Origin: Ochotona curzoniae | Lineage: Eukaryota; Chordata; Mammalia; Lagomorpha; Ochotonidae | NCBI RefSeq assembly: GCF_017591425.1 | Contig: NW_024467101.1 | Coordinates: 13,776,918-13,840,917 of the forward strand | DNA length: 64,000 nucleotides | Reading direction: 5' to 3' | Shown: piece after piece, positions 19,378 to 31,135 of the stretch | How the letters are laid out: each line of letters opens with the position of its first letter | Numbering within the stretch: the first letter of the stretch is position 1 | Notes under the pieces: model-generated | The model's input: only the letters and a program-made list of their open reading frames with translations | What the model was told of the DNA's origin: nothing | Database searches by the model: none | Program-made: the position numbers and the translations under genes

Positions 19378-21182
19378 GTCGACCGCACGGCGGGGCGGGG
19401 GCTGCGTGTGTGTGCGTAGGCTGTGGCTGGCCGGCAGGCGGCGCGCCGGAGCGCCCGAGGTCTGGGCTGCTCATAGCTGAACTTGTCCGAAGTGGGCTTC
19501 TGTCAGGAAAACCCTATTCATGCTCCAAAGCGTGTTAGAAAGAGTTTTTTTTAAAAAATCATGTATCTTGTAATTAGATGTGGGGCATTTGCCCTGTAGG
19601 AAATGTGCTCACAGAATACTAAAATATTCTCTTGTCACAGACAAGTTTGCTAGATCAGGTCTTGCATTTGGTTCACTGACCGTTGATTTAGAAACCTGCA
19701 AAGCAGCAAACTTGTTCTGAGGAAGTGGGAAGGAGGTGGTGAAAGGCTTCGGGGAGGGAGGGGTGTGGTGACAATTTCTCTCGAAGTAAAGAAAAAAAAA
19801 AAAGCTTTGTTTTTGCAGTTTTCCTGCTGGGAAACCGTAGCTGAGCGTGTCCACTAGCAGTGCATAGTCAGGCTGGAGCTTTTTTATTTTGCATTTTAAT
19901 CTCTTGAAACTGGATGTTTCTTACAAGTGATGGAGTCTTGGATGTTATGACGTAAGGAAGGGACAGTCTGCAAAATCCAGAAAGTTGGTTAGTTTAAAAA
20001 AAAAAAAAATGGAATAAATAGAGGTCAGCAAAGCCCAGAGCTGGAGAAGTTGGGCCAGGGCAGGGAGCCAGCAGGGAGTTCCTGAAGCCCCTGGCTGTGG
20101 GGACTGAATTGACTGTAAAACTGGAACCCCCAGATGGAGGAAGCCAAGGGGTTAGGAGGGGGTGACCCACACAGTGTGCTGTGAGCTGCTTGTCTGTCTG
20201 TGGCTCCTGATGGGAGCTGAGGGAACCAGGCCCCCATGGACTTTGGGTTTTTCCCAGGCAGCCTGAGAGAGAAGCAGTGTCCAGCTTGCCAGCTTGTGGG
20301 GTCTTATCTGGGCTGTGCAGGCGTCTTGGTGTGCAGCGTGCTTCCAGATGTCGGCTGTGGCTTGGGTGAGGTGACAAAGCGGGTGTGAGTCCCAGGTGCC
20401 GAATGCTGGCCATGGCAGGCTGAGGGTGTTGTTGGGGTGGCCCAACGAGGGGAGAACCTGTGCTTCAGGCTCTGTGGGCCACGTGGGCGTGGAGAGATGA
20501 GCCTGAGCCCAGTCCCTGGACAGTGTTGCCTGGGGGGTGGCCAGCTTTTTTCTTAATTTCTCCAGTTTGTGCAAAGGCCGTGTGTGGACTGGGCTTGGCC
20601 TACCTTCTGTTCAGCAGAAGTAGAGATTGGATCCTGAGGAGTGGAGGTTGCTCATCTGTAGAGAGCCTGCCCCACAGTTCCGGTACACTCCACGGAACCT
20701 TCCAGAAGGGACATTTGTGTCTTGGTGGTGCTCTGACTGCTCATCTTGAGTGTTTTGGTCTCTTGGCTGTCACGTAGAAGCAGCTGGATCTGACTTGTGG
20801 ATTGCACGTCCGTGAGAAGAGTCGGAGTTGGAAAACTTCCTTGTGTGCTGAACACTGGCCATGGCAAACCCTCAGGGTGACCTCAAGGGCAGGGGCGAGA
20901 GGGGGACAGCCAGACGAAGAGGGGGAGGGGAAGACCCTTCTTGTGGCCATGGCTGGGCATCAGGGGGCCATGAAGGATTGGTGGATAGGATGGTTGGGGC
21001 CTCAGGGGATTGGTGGGTGCAGGGGTGGGCAAGGATAAGGGCCCGCGAGGAGTTGTTGGATAGGGCTGCCTGACACGATGCCATGAGGTTCCAGTGGATA
21101 CGTGGGGACAGGGTTACGGAGTTGTAGCAGATTGGCAGAAAACCAAATTCGAACTTAAAGGGCACATGAAGCTTCAGGAAGT

Positions 21183-21276
21183 TGAGACCTAGGAGAAGCA
21201 CCCATATGGGATCCTTTGGAGTGTGCAAAGTGAGGACTTTAGCCACTAGGCTACCATGCCAGATCCTCAAGCCAGG
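21183..21276 (-). mobile_element. C-type SINE head fragment, antisense
   Basis: The stretch 'agcacccatatgggatcctt' through 'gtgaggactttagccactag' to 'gctaccatgccagatcc' is the first 90 or so bases of the element, read backwards. The rest is missing. Confidence 0.75.
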
Positions 21277-21460
21277 ACTCTTACAGCATAGCCCCTACCA
21301 GGAGCCTGGCTCAACCCTGCTTTCACTTCCACACCTGCTGTGTGGCTTGGTCCTGCTGGGTCCTGCTGGCATAGCTGGTCAACATTCTGTCATTTGTCTT
21401 ATGGTCCGTGGGAATCCATGGAAGGGTTTGTGCATGGGAATAACATCTGACCCATGTGAG

Positions 21461-21496
21461 AATTATTAGAAATTATTAGAAATTATTAGAAATTAG
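21461..21496. repeat. Tandem repeat of AATTATTAGA
   Basis: Three 10-base units followed by a partial unit. Confidence 0.85.
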
Positions 21497-21613
21497 AAAT
21501 CAGACTGTGCAACTGCACATCTCACGGTCTTAGGATGGACTTGGTAATAAAAACACAAGCTTGTGTATTTCAGAAGTGTACACTGTCAGGGAAGTCGGCT
21601 TCGTTGGCCACCA

Positions 21614-21625
21614 CCCCCCCCCCCC
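21614..21625. repeat. C12 homopolymer
   Basis: Twelve consecutive C residues after ACCA, just before an A/T-rich SINE border. Confidence 0.9.
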
Positions 21626-21645
21626 AGCCTTTTTTAAGATTATTT

Positions 21646-21958
21646 GGGCCTGGCGTGGTGGCCAGGTGGCTGAAGTCCTCGCCTTGCACTCACTGGCATC
21701 CTATATGTGCGCCGGTTCTAATCCCAGCAGCCCTACTTCCCATCCAGCTCCCTGCTTGTGGCCTGGGAAAGCAGTCAAGGACAGGCCAAAGCCTTGGGAC
21801 CCTGCACCTGTGTAGGAAACCCAGAAGAAGCTCCTGGCTCCTGGTTTCAGATCGGCTTAGCACCAGCCAGTACGGCCGCTTGGGAAGTAAATCAGCAGAC
21901 AGAAGATCTTCCTCTCTGTACATCTGACTTTCCAATAAAAATAAATAAATCTTTGAAA
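21646..21958 (+). mobile_element. C-type SINE, sense, full length
   Basis: Head 'gggcctggcgtggtggccag', 'aagtcctcgccttgcactc', GGGAAAGCAGTCAAGGAC and end 'ctttccaataaaaataaata'. It is the left arm of a tail-to-tail pair. Confidence 0.92.
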
Positions 21959-22268
21959 AGTAGATTATTTTTATTGGGAAGGCAGGTTTACCAGGAGGAG
22001 GAAGCTCTTCCTTCCATTGGTTTTCTGCTCAGAAGGTTTCTGGCATGAAAGAAATAAAAGCAAAATACAAATATGGAGGTGGGGAGTGCTTCTGGCGTCT
22101 CCCACGTGGGTGCAAAAATCCCAAGGCTTTGGCCCATCCTACACTACCTTCCCAGGCCATAGCAGGGAGCCGGAGGGGAAGTAGAACAGCCGGGACATGA
22201 ACCAGCGCCCGTAGGGGATGTCCGTGCTGGTGGTTGAACCAGTGTGTTGCCCCACGACTTGTGGCCTT
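21959..22268 (-). mobile_element. C-type SINE, antisense
   Basis: It starts 'gtagattatttttattggga', passes 'gtctcccacgtgggtgcaa' and reaches 'gaaccagtgtgttgccccac'. A short unrelated or rearranged segment lies near 22045-22075. It abuts the preceding sense copy at the A-tails. Confidence 0.82.
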
Positions 22269-22329
22269 TTTTTTTCCCCCTGTGTTTCTTTTTTGTTCCC
22301 CTGTGTTTTAGCGGGAGCTACGATGGCTA

Positions 22330-22432
22330 GTACTTAAAGACACTGAGGTTCAGAGAGGTTAAGGGGCCTGCACTGGTCACACAGCTAGCAAGTCACAGAG
22401 CCAACAGTAGAATGCAGGAAACGAGAGTGTTG
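22330..22432 (-). mobile_element. MIR fragment, antisense
   Basis: 'actgaggttcagagaggtta' followed by 'cacacagctagcaagtcaca' is the MIR core on the minus strand, well preserved. Confidence 0.85.
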
Positions 22433-22737
22433 TCCAAGTTTGAGGCAGCATGGATGGATCTTTGGGGACAGCCAGGAGATAATAGCTGGTGGGCCCAAGG
22501 GTCAGGCTCATCTAGATCTGAAAGTTGGAGTGGTCATCAGTGATGGAGGGTTTATTTTCCTATCTATTAGCTTTATATGTGATCGATGTTTCTTACTGTT
22601 GCAAAACTCACTAAACATCACGTAACATCGCCAAGGTGGGATCGCCCAGGAAACAGCAGTGGCTGTTATGCCTCCAAAGTCCACTAGGTGGTGAGAAGGA
22701 GCAACCAAAGCAGTCCAGTCATTCCCCCAAAACTGAG

Positions 22738-23020
22738 TAGCTGAAGTCCTCATCATGCAGGCACCAGGATCTCACACAGGCACCAGTTCTAATCCAAGCC
22801 ACCCATCCCCCTCCCTGCATGTGGCCTGGGAAAGCAGCCAAGGACAGCCCAAAGCCTTGGAACCCTGCACTCGCATGGGAGACCTGGAAGAGGCTCTGGG
22901 CTCTTGGTTTCGGATTGGCTCAGCCACAGGGGTCACTTGGAGTGAATCAGTGGATAGAAGATCTTCCTCTCTTTCTCCTCCTCTGTATATCTGCCTTTCC
23001 CATGAAAATCTTAAAGAAAA
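22738..23020 (+). mobile_element. C-type SINE, sense
   Basis: 'gctgaagtcctcatcatgca', GGGAAAGCAGCCAAGGACAG, 'tggagtgaatcagtggatag' and 'cccatgaaaatctt'. The first 15 or so bases of the head are missing or diverged. Confidence 0.85.
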
Positions 23021-23033
23021 AGAATGGACGAGA

Positions 23034-23290
23034 ACAATGTGATAGCCCAGTGACTAAATCTTCGCCTTGCAACCCCCACTGGGAAAGCAGTAGAGGATTG
23101 CCCCAAAGCCTTGGGGCCCTTCGTTAATGTGGGAGACCCTGAAGAGACTACTGACTCCTGGTTTCAGATCGGTTCAGCTTGGGCCATTGCAGCCACTTGG
23201 GGAGTGAACCAACAAATGGAAGACCTTTCTCTGTGTCTCTCCTCTCTGTAAATCTGCTTTTCCAATAAAGTAAATAAATATGTATATTTT
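23034..23290 (+). mobile_element. C-type SINE, sense, with internal deletion
   Basis: The head 'tagcccagtgactaaatctt' joins directly to CTGGGAAAGCAGTAGAGG, so about 55 bases of the 5' body are missing. It ends 'tccaataaagtaaataaata'. It lies directly behind another sense copy. Confidence 0.85.
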
Positions 23291-23494
23291 TAAAAGAATG
23301 GACAATAACAAAGCAAAATCTTTGAATAGCACGGGGGCATATGGAACAGAAAAGTCCCTCACCGCTTGTCCTAGATTCCAAATTCCCTTTCCTCCAGACA
23401 CCCTGTTTATTTCCTGGAGGTAACATCCCTTGTGTTTGGGTGCCCAGCCCTGGCATACTATCCCAAGGTTCAATGAGATTCCAAGACTTACATA

Positions 23495-23692
23495 ATTTTA
23501 TTGTTTATTTCAGGGAGAGGCAGACACCTTTTCTTTGCTTGTTTACTCCCAAAATGACTACAGCAGCCAGGACTGGGCCAGCCAGAGCCAGGAACTAGGA
23601 GCTTATTCCAGGTCTCCCACATGGGTGGTAGGCACTCAAGCATTTGGGCCATCCTCCACTGCCTTCCCAGGAACACTGGCACGGCGTCCCAA
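23495..23692 (-). mobile_element. C-type SINE, antisense, partial
   Basis: From 'attttattgtttatttcag' through 'aatgactacagcagccagga' to 'ctgccttcccaggaacactg'. The head part is absent. Confidence 0.75.
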
Positions 23693-24485
23693 GCAGAGGC
23701 TTCACCTCCTGCACCATCAAGCCTGCCCTGGGGACCTTGAACTTCCGACTCTGCCTCCTTGGCCCTTGGCAGCGGAGTTGCTCTAAGGTTGCCCTTCCTG
23801 CTGAGCTCCACTCCATGCAGGTTGGGAGTTGGGCAAGAGTCTGAGAGAAGTTCAGGTGTTGAGGTGCTTGTCACATCTTTCCTGGCATTTCTCTCAAGTT
23901 CTAGCCTTCCGGGATGGGGTCCCACCCTACCTATGATCTCTTAATCCAGTAAGAACCCTGCTCCCTATTGAAGCTCTCTGCTATGTAGAGGGGTACACCC
24001 TTGAATGAAAAACCAGGACCACCTGCTTGACCTGCTCCATGTCCCTGGCCGTCACTTGTTCTCGAGTGTCTTCAGTTTCAGGAGCTACTTGGTCCGCAGC
24101 TCCTAGCCATTATAGACAGGAACAGGAGTTCATCTGCCGTGTGTGGGAAGTCAGTCTGTGGATGGGCGTTTTGGTTTCTTACGTTGAACGTTCACAAAGA
24201 ACATGATCTCTGCAGAGCCACACAACCTGCTCGTATACCACTGACACTGTGGTGCTGGTATCGCACAGCCACTCATGTCTACTAATGCAGTTGTATGTGC
24301 AGAAAAGTGGGAATGATGGAGTCCCTAGAATACACTGTCGGATTTGGAATGTGACCTGACAATATCTAAAGAAGATGGCCGCAGTGACATGTGGGAGATC
24401 TGGTTGTCACACCTTCAACAGTGCGCGTCCTCCTGGTTGTTCTCTTTCAGCATTGCCTGGCGAGAAAGGCTCTTGTTAAAGGTGG

Positions 24486-24680
24486 GTGGGTGTTGGGTGC
24501 AGAGATGGGGCAGCAAGTGATGGCTCAGAAACTCCAGCCCCTGACAGCCGTGGAGGACACGTGGCTGGAGTCCCTGGCTCCTAGCTCTGGCCTAGTCCTG
24601 CCCTAGCTTTTATAAGCATCTGAGAAGCAAACCAGGAAATGGGAGAATCTTTTTCTTTGGCTTTCAAACAAAACACATGG
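24486..24680 (+). mobile_element. Old C-type SINE, sense, partial
   Basis: 'gcagcaagtgatggctcaga', 'ctggagtccctggctcctag' and 'gagaagcaaaccaggaaatg' match an old, diverged member of the family. Confidence 0.6.
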
Positions 24681-25368
24681 AAAGTTTTAGGAATGCATGA
24701 GAGGTGGTACTGACTGACCAGTTCCTAGTGAGGCAGGTCTTGGCTAGACGTTGCTGTTCCTCTTGCTGCAGCAGGTGTCAGAGGGGTGGTGCGTGGAGCT
24801 CAGGCCTGTGGCTCTGGGTTTACCCACAGTCTTCTGACCTGAACATTATGGTAAGGATGCTGAGGGGGCATTGGCCTGTCGGTCTGGGGTGGACAGAGAC
24901 TTTCCTATCCCCAGGATGTGGAGGAGGAAGTTTGCAGCCCGAGGAGTTCCTCCCACAAGGGGAGTTTGTTGGAGGGTCACAGGGGAACGTGAAGGGGAGA
25001 GAGGAGTGAGTGAAAGAAGCGGAGCCGTCCTCATGAGTTGGTGATGGGCCAAGCCAAAGTGGCTGTCAAGGCTGTCTCCTGTGTGGAATTTTCCATTACG
25101 AGAACCAATGCTTTCACATCTGCTGTTTAAGTCGACTGGATTTCCTGCTGCTTGCAAACAAAGGCATTCTGAAGCTTACACATGGCATAACCACACCTGC
25201 TGTCATATGAGTCAATGGGGGACAAGAGCTGTCAGTCAGTGGTCAACACAGAATAAGGATAAGGAGAGGGAAGGGTTAATCATCTTGGTTAGTACTCATG
25301 TTTTCAGTGGTTACACTGTACACCATAAATGGGTACAATTAAGCTGTACATGTTGAGATCCTTTAAAA

Positions 25369-25677
25369 CAGATGGATTTTATTTTTGTAGGAAAGTCAGA
25401 TTCACAGAGTGAAGGAGAGAGATTTTCCATCTGCTGGTTCACCCCCCAAGTAGCTGCAACAGCCGGAGCCGAGCTGATCCAGAGTCGGGAGCCTCTTCTG
25501 GGTCTCCCACACGGGTGCAGGGTCCCAAGGCTTTGGGCCGTCCTCGACTGCTTTCCCAGGCCACAAGCAGGGAGCTGGATGGGAAGTGGGGCTGCTGGGA
25601 CTAGAACCTGTGCCTGTATGGGATCCTTGCGCATGCAAGGCAAAGACTTCAGCCGCTAGACTACCATGCCGTGCCCA
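25369..25677 (-). mobile_element. C-type SINE, antisense, full length
   Basis: Starts 'atggattttatttttgtagg', passes 'gggtctcccacacgggtgca' and ends 'gctagactaccatgccgtgc'. Well preserved. Confidence 0.92.
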
Positions 25678-25727
25678 AATGTGAAGATATTTAAAAATCA
25701 CACACATGCATGAGCTTATGTTCCTTT

Positions 25728-26012
25728 TTTTTTTTTTATGTATTTAGAAGGAGTTACGGGGAGGGAGGGAGAGACCAAGACAGATCTTCTGTGAACTGGC
25801 TCACTTCCCCCTTGGTTCCAACAGCCAGGTCAGGGCCAGGCTGACTTCCTCCACGGCTTCCACGTAGGTGACAGGGACCCGATCCCTTGGCTCATCTTCT
25901 GCCTGTCCCAAGCTGTTAGCTGCAAACCGGACTGAAAACGGAGCAGCCAGAACCCCCAAGTTGCTCTCCTATGGGTGGCGTCTTGACCTACTGCACCACA
26001 ATGCCAGCCCCA
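25728..26012 (-). mobile_element. Old C-type SINE, antisense
   Basis: Begins with a T-run at 25724-25737, carries 'gaactggctcacttccccct' and 'tccacgtaggtgacagggac', and ends 'gcaccacaatgccagcccc'. More diverged than its neighbour. Confidence 0.75.
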
Positions 26013-27504
26013 AGCACCTGTAAGAACATAGTTTTATTTCCATTTCCTGCAGATATTAATTATTGTACACTGGAAAAAAATATTTCAGACCCAGGGGCGA
26101 GGGCTTGTGAAGAATCTGATAAGATTGCAAACAGAGGATGTGTTGTAATGAATGCAAATCTGTCCCAAACGCTCAGCCCACACAAATGTGTGTTCAGCTT
26201 ATAACTAATTAGGAAGAATGGGTAACAGACAATTAAGTCATTCCTGTTACGTGTCAAAGATAGTTCGGGTATTCTTGCTTAGCTGTGAACCAGCGTCGGC
26301 TTGGGATTTCTGGGACCCAGGGCAGGGATGGAGGGTTTTAGATGCAGGTGGACTGGTCTCGCATCTCCACACTTGGAATTCTTATGCTCATGGATACATC
26401 AGCATCCTTGTCCCTCAGCCTTGCTCAGAGTCTAACAGATTTCAGCAGCCATCCGGTCCAGTTAGCCCTTGGCGCTGTGGGCTCCGGGTCAGAGCATGCC
26501 ACTCACTGGGGATCACACACATCTGGAAAAAAATGGACACATCCGGACTGCGTTATTCCCTAAGCTCGACGATACAGCGGCTGCTTGAACAACACCGACA
26601 CCGGCTTAGGAATGGCGGGACATCCAGGGAAGATTTGAAATGTTTGGGAGAAGTTTTGTTTAATCAGTCATGGCAGTACTTTCAAAAAGCGTATGGAAAG
26701 TGATAGGAAAAGTGTATTTTGGTGTAAAAAAGGAAAAAAAAAATCTGTAGTTTTTCATAATCCTAGAGGGATTCCACGTATGAATTGTGTATCAAGTCTT
26801 GTACCAAGATAGACTGCCCCCAAGATGCCACTCTCTGGATTTTTAGACGTAGTCTCGTGCTGGGCTATTTTTGATAAGGGGCTCAGACATCTGCAAATGT
26901 TGGTACCCAAGAGAGGCTTCTGGATCCAATTCCCTGTGGATGCTGACGGGGTGCTGTGTTTTGTATTGATGTTGTTCGCCAGCTGAGGGCACCTGCCAGG
27001 GTTTGGCACAGAGCCTGGCAGAGAGCAAACTGTGATGCTGTCGTTCCGTGGGAGAACAAGCCCCATGGAGCTATTTTGTGTCTTCCACAGTCACCAGGCG
27101 TGGGATTATCTCGCCTTCCTGGGGTAGGTAAGGCAGGGAGATGGGAACAATCTTCTATCATTGTGGAGACGTTCCAGGTCCTAACGAAATCTTAGAGACA
27201 CCCTGTGAACTAGCCACAGGGCGATTAAAAGTCGAGGTCAACAGCAGCAGGCTGGGGCAGGCGTCGGACACAGTGGCTTTGGTGGCCGCTTGGGTCACCC
27301 ACATCCCATCCTGCAGGATCTGGCTGGAACTCTGGCTGCTTGGCTTCTGATCCTGCTTCCTGCTAACGGGCACCCTGGGCGGCAGCAGCTGACGGCTCGC
27401 CGGCTTCGGTCACTGCCACCTGCATGGAAAACTCGTCTATGTATTTTTCCCTCTGTTTCTTTTGGCTCGCACTCTCTGTCAAGTCAAGTCCTATTGTGGT
27501 TAGG

Positions 27505-27725
27505 ATTTGAAAATCTACAGCCAGCTCACTCGGGCTTAAATTCTTGTTCTACCACTTTCCAGCTATAGGCCTTTGGCAATGGTACTCAATTTTTCCATGA
27601 CTCAAATTTATTTTGTTATCAAAAGCGCAACAAATGTACCTTTGCCAGTGATTCTGGTGAAAGTTAAATATTATTCTATGGCACAATGTGCTTAGAGCAG
27701 TACCTGGTATTATGTCAGCTCTTAA
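27505..27725 (+). mobile_element. MIR, near full length
   Basis: 'ttctaccactttccagctat' through 'gtgcttagagcagtacctgg' follows the order of the MIR consensus. Diverged. Confidence 0.55.
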
Positions 27726-27729
27726 AACA

Positions 27730-28049
27730 AATTAGTTCAGAGCCCAGTGTAGTGGCCTAGTGGTCCAGGCCTTACCTTGCAACCACCTGTATGGGTGCCA
27801 GTTCATGTCTTGGCTGCTCCACTTCCGTTCCGACTCCCTGCTTGTGGTCTGGGAGAGCAGTGCAGGATGACACAAAGCCTTGGGACCCTGCACCTGACTA
27901 GGAGACCCGGAAGAAGTTCCTGGCTTTGAATTGGCTCATCTCTGGATGTTGGGGCAACTTGGAGTAAACCAACAGATGGAAGATCTGTCTCTTCTTCTCT
28001 CTGTATAGCTGCCTTTTAATAGAAATAAACAAATCTTTAATTAGTTCAG
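27730..28049 (+). mobile_element. C-type SINE with 11-base target-site duplication
   Basis: AATTAGTTCAG flanks the element at 27730-27740 and 28039-28049. The body runs from 'agcccagtgtagtggcctag' to 'gaaataaacaaatcttt'. The exact flank shows an intact insertion. Confidence 0.92.
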
Positions 28050-28374
28050 TTTACTTCTTGTTAAAATGTATTAACCATGGAAACTTGTACTTTTTTTGTC
28101 AAAGTGTAGTCTTCTCCCTGTGTATTTTGTGATCTTACAGGAACTCACACTCTTACATGCTCTTCTCCACTCTCCCCACTAGGGGGCACCCCAGCCTCAA
28201 AGGAGGCTTTCGGGATGGGCTATTCAACTTGCTGAGTTCATATAAGTTCATTTCTTCTTAAATTGCAGGTGGATTTCCATCTCTTCCTTTCTCCATTTCC
28301 TCTTAATGAATGCTAAAGAAATAAGTGAGAAGGTTTTGGGATTGGATTTTCAGTCAATATCTTGGTTTGTTTCA

Positions 28375-28662
28375 TTTTTATTTATTTTTAATTTGAAGGG
28401 CAGATGTAGAGAAGGGTTCACTGGTTTATTCCCAGCATGGCTGAGGTTGAGCTGATCTGAAGCCAGGGCCCAGGAGCTTCTTCTGCGTCCCTGACGTGGG
28501 TGCAGTGGCCCAAGGCCTTGAGCCGTCCTTTGCTACCCTCCTCGGTTTTAAGCAGGAAGCTGGAAGGGGAGTGGTATAGCCAGGACTAAAAGTGGTACCC
28601 AAATGGGATTCCGGCACTGCAAGGTGGAGGATTGGCCTGTTGAGCCATCTCTCTGGCCCTTT
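28375..28662 (-). mobile_element. C-type SINE, antisense
   Basis: 'tttttatttatttttaattt' start, 'ggttgagctgatctgaagcc' middle and 'tgagccatctctctggccct' end. Confidence 0.82.
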
Positions 28663-30344
28663 TCGTCTTCTCTTAAAATTCAAATTTCCATCTTATGAAT
28701 AGCAACATCTAAAAATAAAAAAGCCAAGATGATGGAATAAAGTATGATTTCTTTCCCTCTTGTTTATCAGCGCTTTTGTCCCCATGATCACCTGCCTGTT
28801 CATCTGTCCATCCAACCACCCATTTCTCCTTCTACAGTCCATCAGTAATCATGTGAAACCCTCCATGTCCCAGGTAGGTACCAACCAAAACTTGAGGCAT
28901 ACAGAGGTAAGACGAACACGGCCTCTCGCCCTAGGGTGCTTGGAAAGACGGGTAAGAGACGGAAGTCACACGTGCTGTGTCTGACAAGCATCACGGTCAG
29001 ACTACAGGGAGTGCTCCAGGGCTGTGTGAGCGAGCTGGAGGGGTCTGCACACCAGTCAAGACTTCCCTGAACAAGGGCTGAATCGGAGTCAAAAGGGAGG
29101 CCTTTACCAGGAGATGAAGTGGCCATTACCTGAGCCTGGGGCACAGGGGAGGTGTGCTCACTCACTCAGCAAATCCATGCAGAGACTCTGCTGTGTGTGT
29201 GTTGGGAGAGGGGCCCTGCAGGTCCGAACACCTGTACTTCAGGATGCTGACATCGGCAGGAGAGAGGATGGGTGGCAAAAAGCAAAGAAACTAAATATAA
29301 AAGTGGCCAGGACAAGATGGTGATAGAAATAGTGGCGTGCTCCCTGGACAAGAGAAGGCGGGGTGCTGTGGTGCTGATGAGGGCTGGCTGCCCAAGAGGA
29401 TGGGAAGATGGGTCAGGCCAGCCTTCTCTGAGAAGCTGAGACCTGGATCCTGGAGAAAAGTCACGGATGGGGAGACCTGAGGAAAAACATGGGCAGAGGA
29501 AATAGCACATGCCAAGGCCCTGGGGCAGGAATGCGTTTGGTCCATTCAGGAGCAGCCGGAAGACCAGCGTGTGACTGCAGCGGAGTGGAGGGAGTGGGGA
29601 GGAAATGACAGTGTGGGGCTTTGTGGGTCATGATTCAAAGTCAGGGTCTTCAGTTGCATGGAAGGACATCGCGGGGTGTGGCTTGGGCTTAGGGGAGAAA
29701 GGATACAGTTCCCTTCAGGTTTTGAGGTCACCCTGGCTTCTGTCCTGTATGTTTTAGGGATGTGACAGCAGGGCATGCTAGGCAGGGTAGTGGTAAGTCC
29801 AGTGACTATTCCCAGCAGACAGCCACAAAGCTGGGACTATGCTAGGCTGCTTGGCAAGGGGCAGCTAAGCTAGCGGAAGGAATCTGCAGCTGACCTTGTA
29901 ACAGGGGGATGAGCACGTGGTCTCGGGTGAGCAGAGTGCTTAGGTGGGAACGAGGGAGGCAAAGAGAGGTGCAGCTTGAGGAGTGGTCAGGGCTGACTGG
30001 GAAGGCGTGGGGCCATGAGCCGAGGGGTGTGGGCCGCCTCTGGAAGGAAGGAAAGGAGGTGACCCCCTGGGGGCCTCTGGAAAGGGCTCCAGTTTTACCA
30101 CCAACTGGATTTCAGGCTAGAGACCAGGACAGCCTTCCGCTCTGCGGGGTTATAAGTCATGGTGTTGGTAACCCTTGGAGCAGCACCGATGGGCAGGGGA
30201 GACCCAGGAACCCCGTCAGCTCACTGTGATCATTGAGGTGAGCTTAGGGGAATGGCTCAAGAAGTCCACGTGTGGGATGTGTGTCAGATCTGTTGCAGGC
30301 TGGTCATATAAGGTCTGCCAGCTCTGTAGGAACTTGTCACAAGG

Positions 30345-30650
30345 TCCCTTGGTGTAACTGCCCCTTAGTATCTCCAGGGAATCGACTCCAAGATCCTTCG
30401 AGATGTTCAAGAGTAATATTTGCGTAGAATCGACACATACCCTCCCACATATGCTAAATCTTTTGAAGACTTATAATCCTCTAATGCAATGCAAGTGTCA
30501 TGTGAATCATTGTTATAATGCATTGTTGAACAAAACCAAGCAATAGTGTTCAGCGAGAGTGACACAGCGAAACGTGATCTATGCACATTCAATACACTTT
30601 TGAAGGAGTATTTCAACCCACACCTGGTTGAATCCATGCACATTCATACA
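30345..30650 (+). mobile_element. MER2-like (Tigger-derived) DNA transposon, nearly complete
   Basis: 'ccttagtatctccagggaat', 'aatatttgcgtagaatcgac', 'gacttataatcctctaatgc' and the closing 'cacctggttgaatccatgca' follow the recalled MER2 consensus in order over about 300 bases. It is a non-autonomous relic with no transposase. Confidence 0.6.
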
Positions 30651-31079
30651 CACCAGGGGACAAGTGCCTTTACACGAACTTCAAACCCCCCTGGGAGTCC
30701 AGGTCACTTGTGGGAACACAGGCTTGGTGGCAGCACCAGAGGCAGACAGCTTGGGGACACCAAACAGCAGGACACGTCCGTGAACCTGTGCGTGAGTGTG
30801 CACTGGGACAAGCCACGCAGAGGCAGCGAGACGACCGTGGTGCCGAGGTCATGGGAGATGTGATCGGGCGCTCGGGCGCTCGGCTAGGCTTGGGAACAGG
30901 TGCACAGATGGGAAGCTCCCGTGTCCCATGCGAGCAACGCACAAGGGCAACTCGGCACTTGCTGCGGCAGCCCCCACGAGGTGCACACCTCGAGGGCGGT
31001 GAGTGAATGGAGCAGCAAATGGGGACCTCTCTGTGGGGATTCCCCAGCTATGGTGGGCGGGGCTTGAGTGGTCTCTGTG

Positions 31080-31081
<2 letters not shown>

Positions 31082-31133
<52 letters not shown>
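31082..31133. repeat. (GT)26 microsatellite
   Basis: 52 bases of perfect GT repeat. Alternating purine-pyrimidine runs of this length can adopt Z-DNA and are usually length-variable. Confidence 0.97.

Positions 31134-31135
<2 letters not shown>

Larger units (their letters stand above)
18640..19470 (-). promoter_or_regulatory. PRKAB1 CpG-island promoter and first exons
   Basis: This block is dense in CpG, unlike the surrounding repeat-rich DNA, and surrounds the start codon and probable transcription start. It contains two copies of a 16-base tandem ETS-type element (19201-19216 and 19314-19329), an NRF1-like site (19366-19377) and a YY1-like GAGATGGCTGCGG near 19273. It has no TATA box. This is the usual make-up of a broadly expressed housekeeping promoter. 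Confidence 0.85.

Noticed and set aside
19334..19538. Plus-strand reading frame starting MASVVGGVF inside the PRKAB1 CpG island, a possible divergent gene
   Set aside because: It is Arg/Gly/Ala-rich translation of GC-rich DNA, matches no protein I know, has no donor or partner exon, and the known neighbour in this direction is TMEM233 on the other strand.
18645..19538. 297-residue open frame, the longest in the window
   Set aside because: It lies antisense over PRKAB1 exon 1 and the CpG island. High GC removes stop codons by chance, and the composition is low-complexity Arg/Gly/Pro/Ser.
26218..26703. 161-residue open frame
   Set aside because: No recognisable domain or homolog and no promoter or poly(A) context.
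31082..31133. Possible CRISPR-like or satellite array
   Set aside because: Pure dinucleotide microsatellite with no spacers; no CRISPR array exists in the window.
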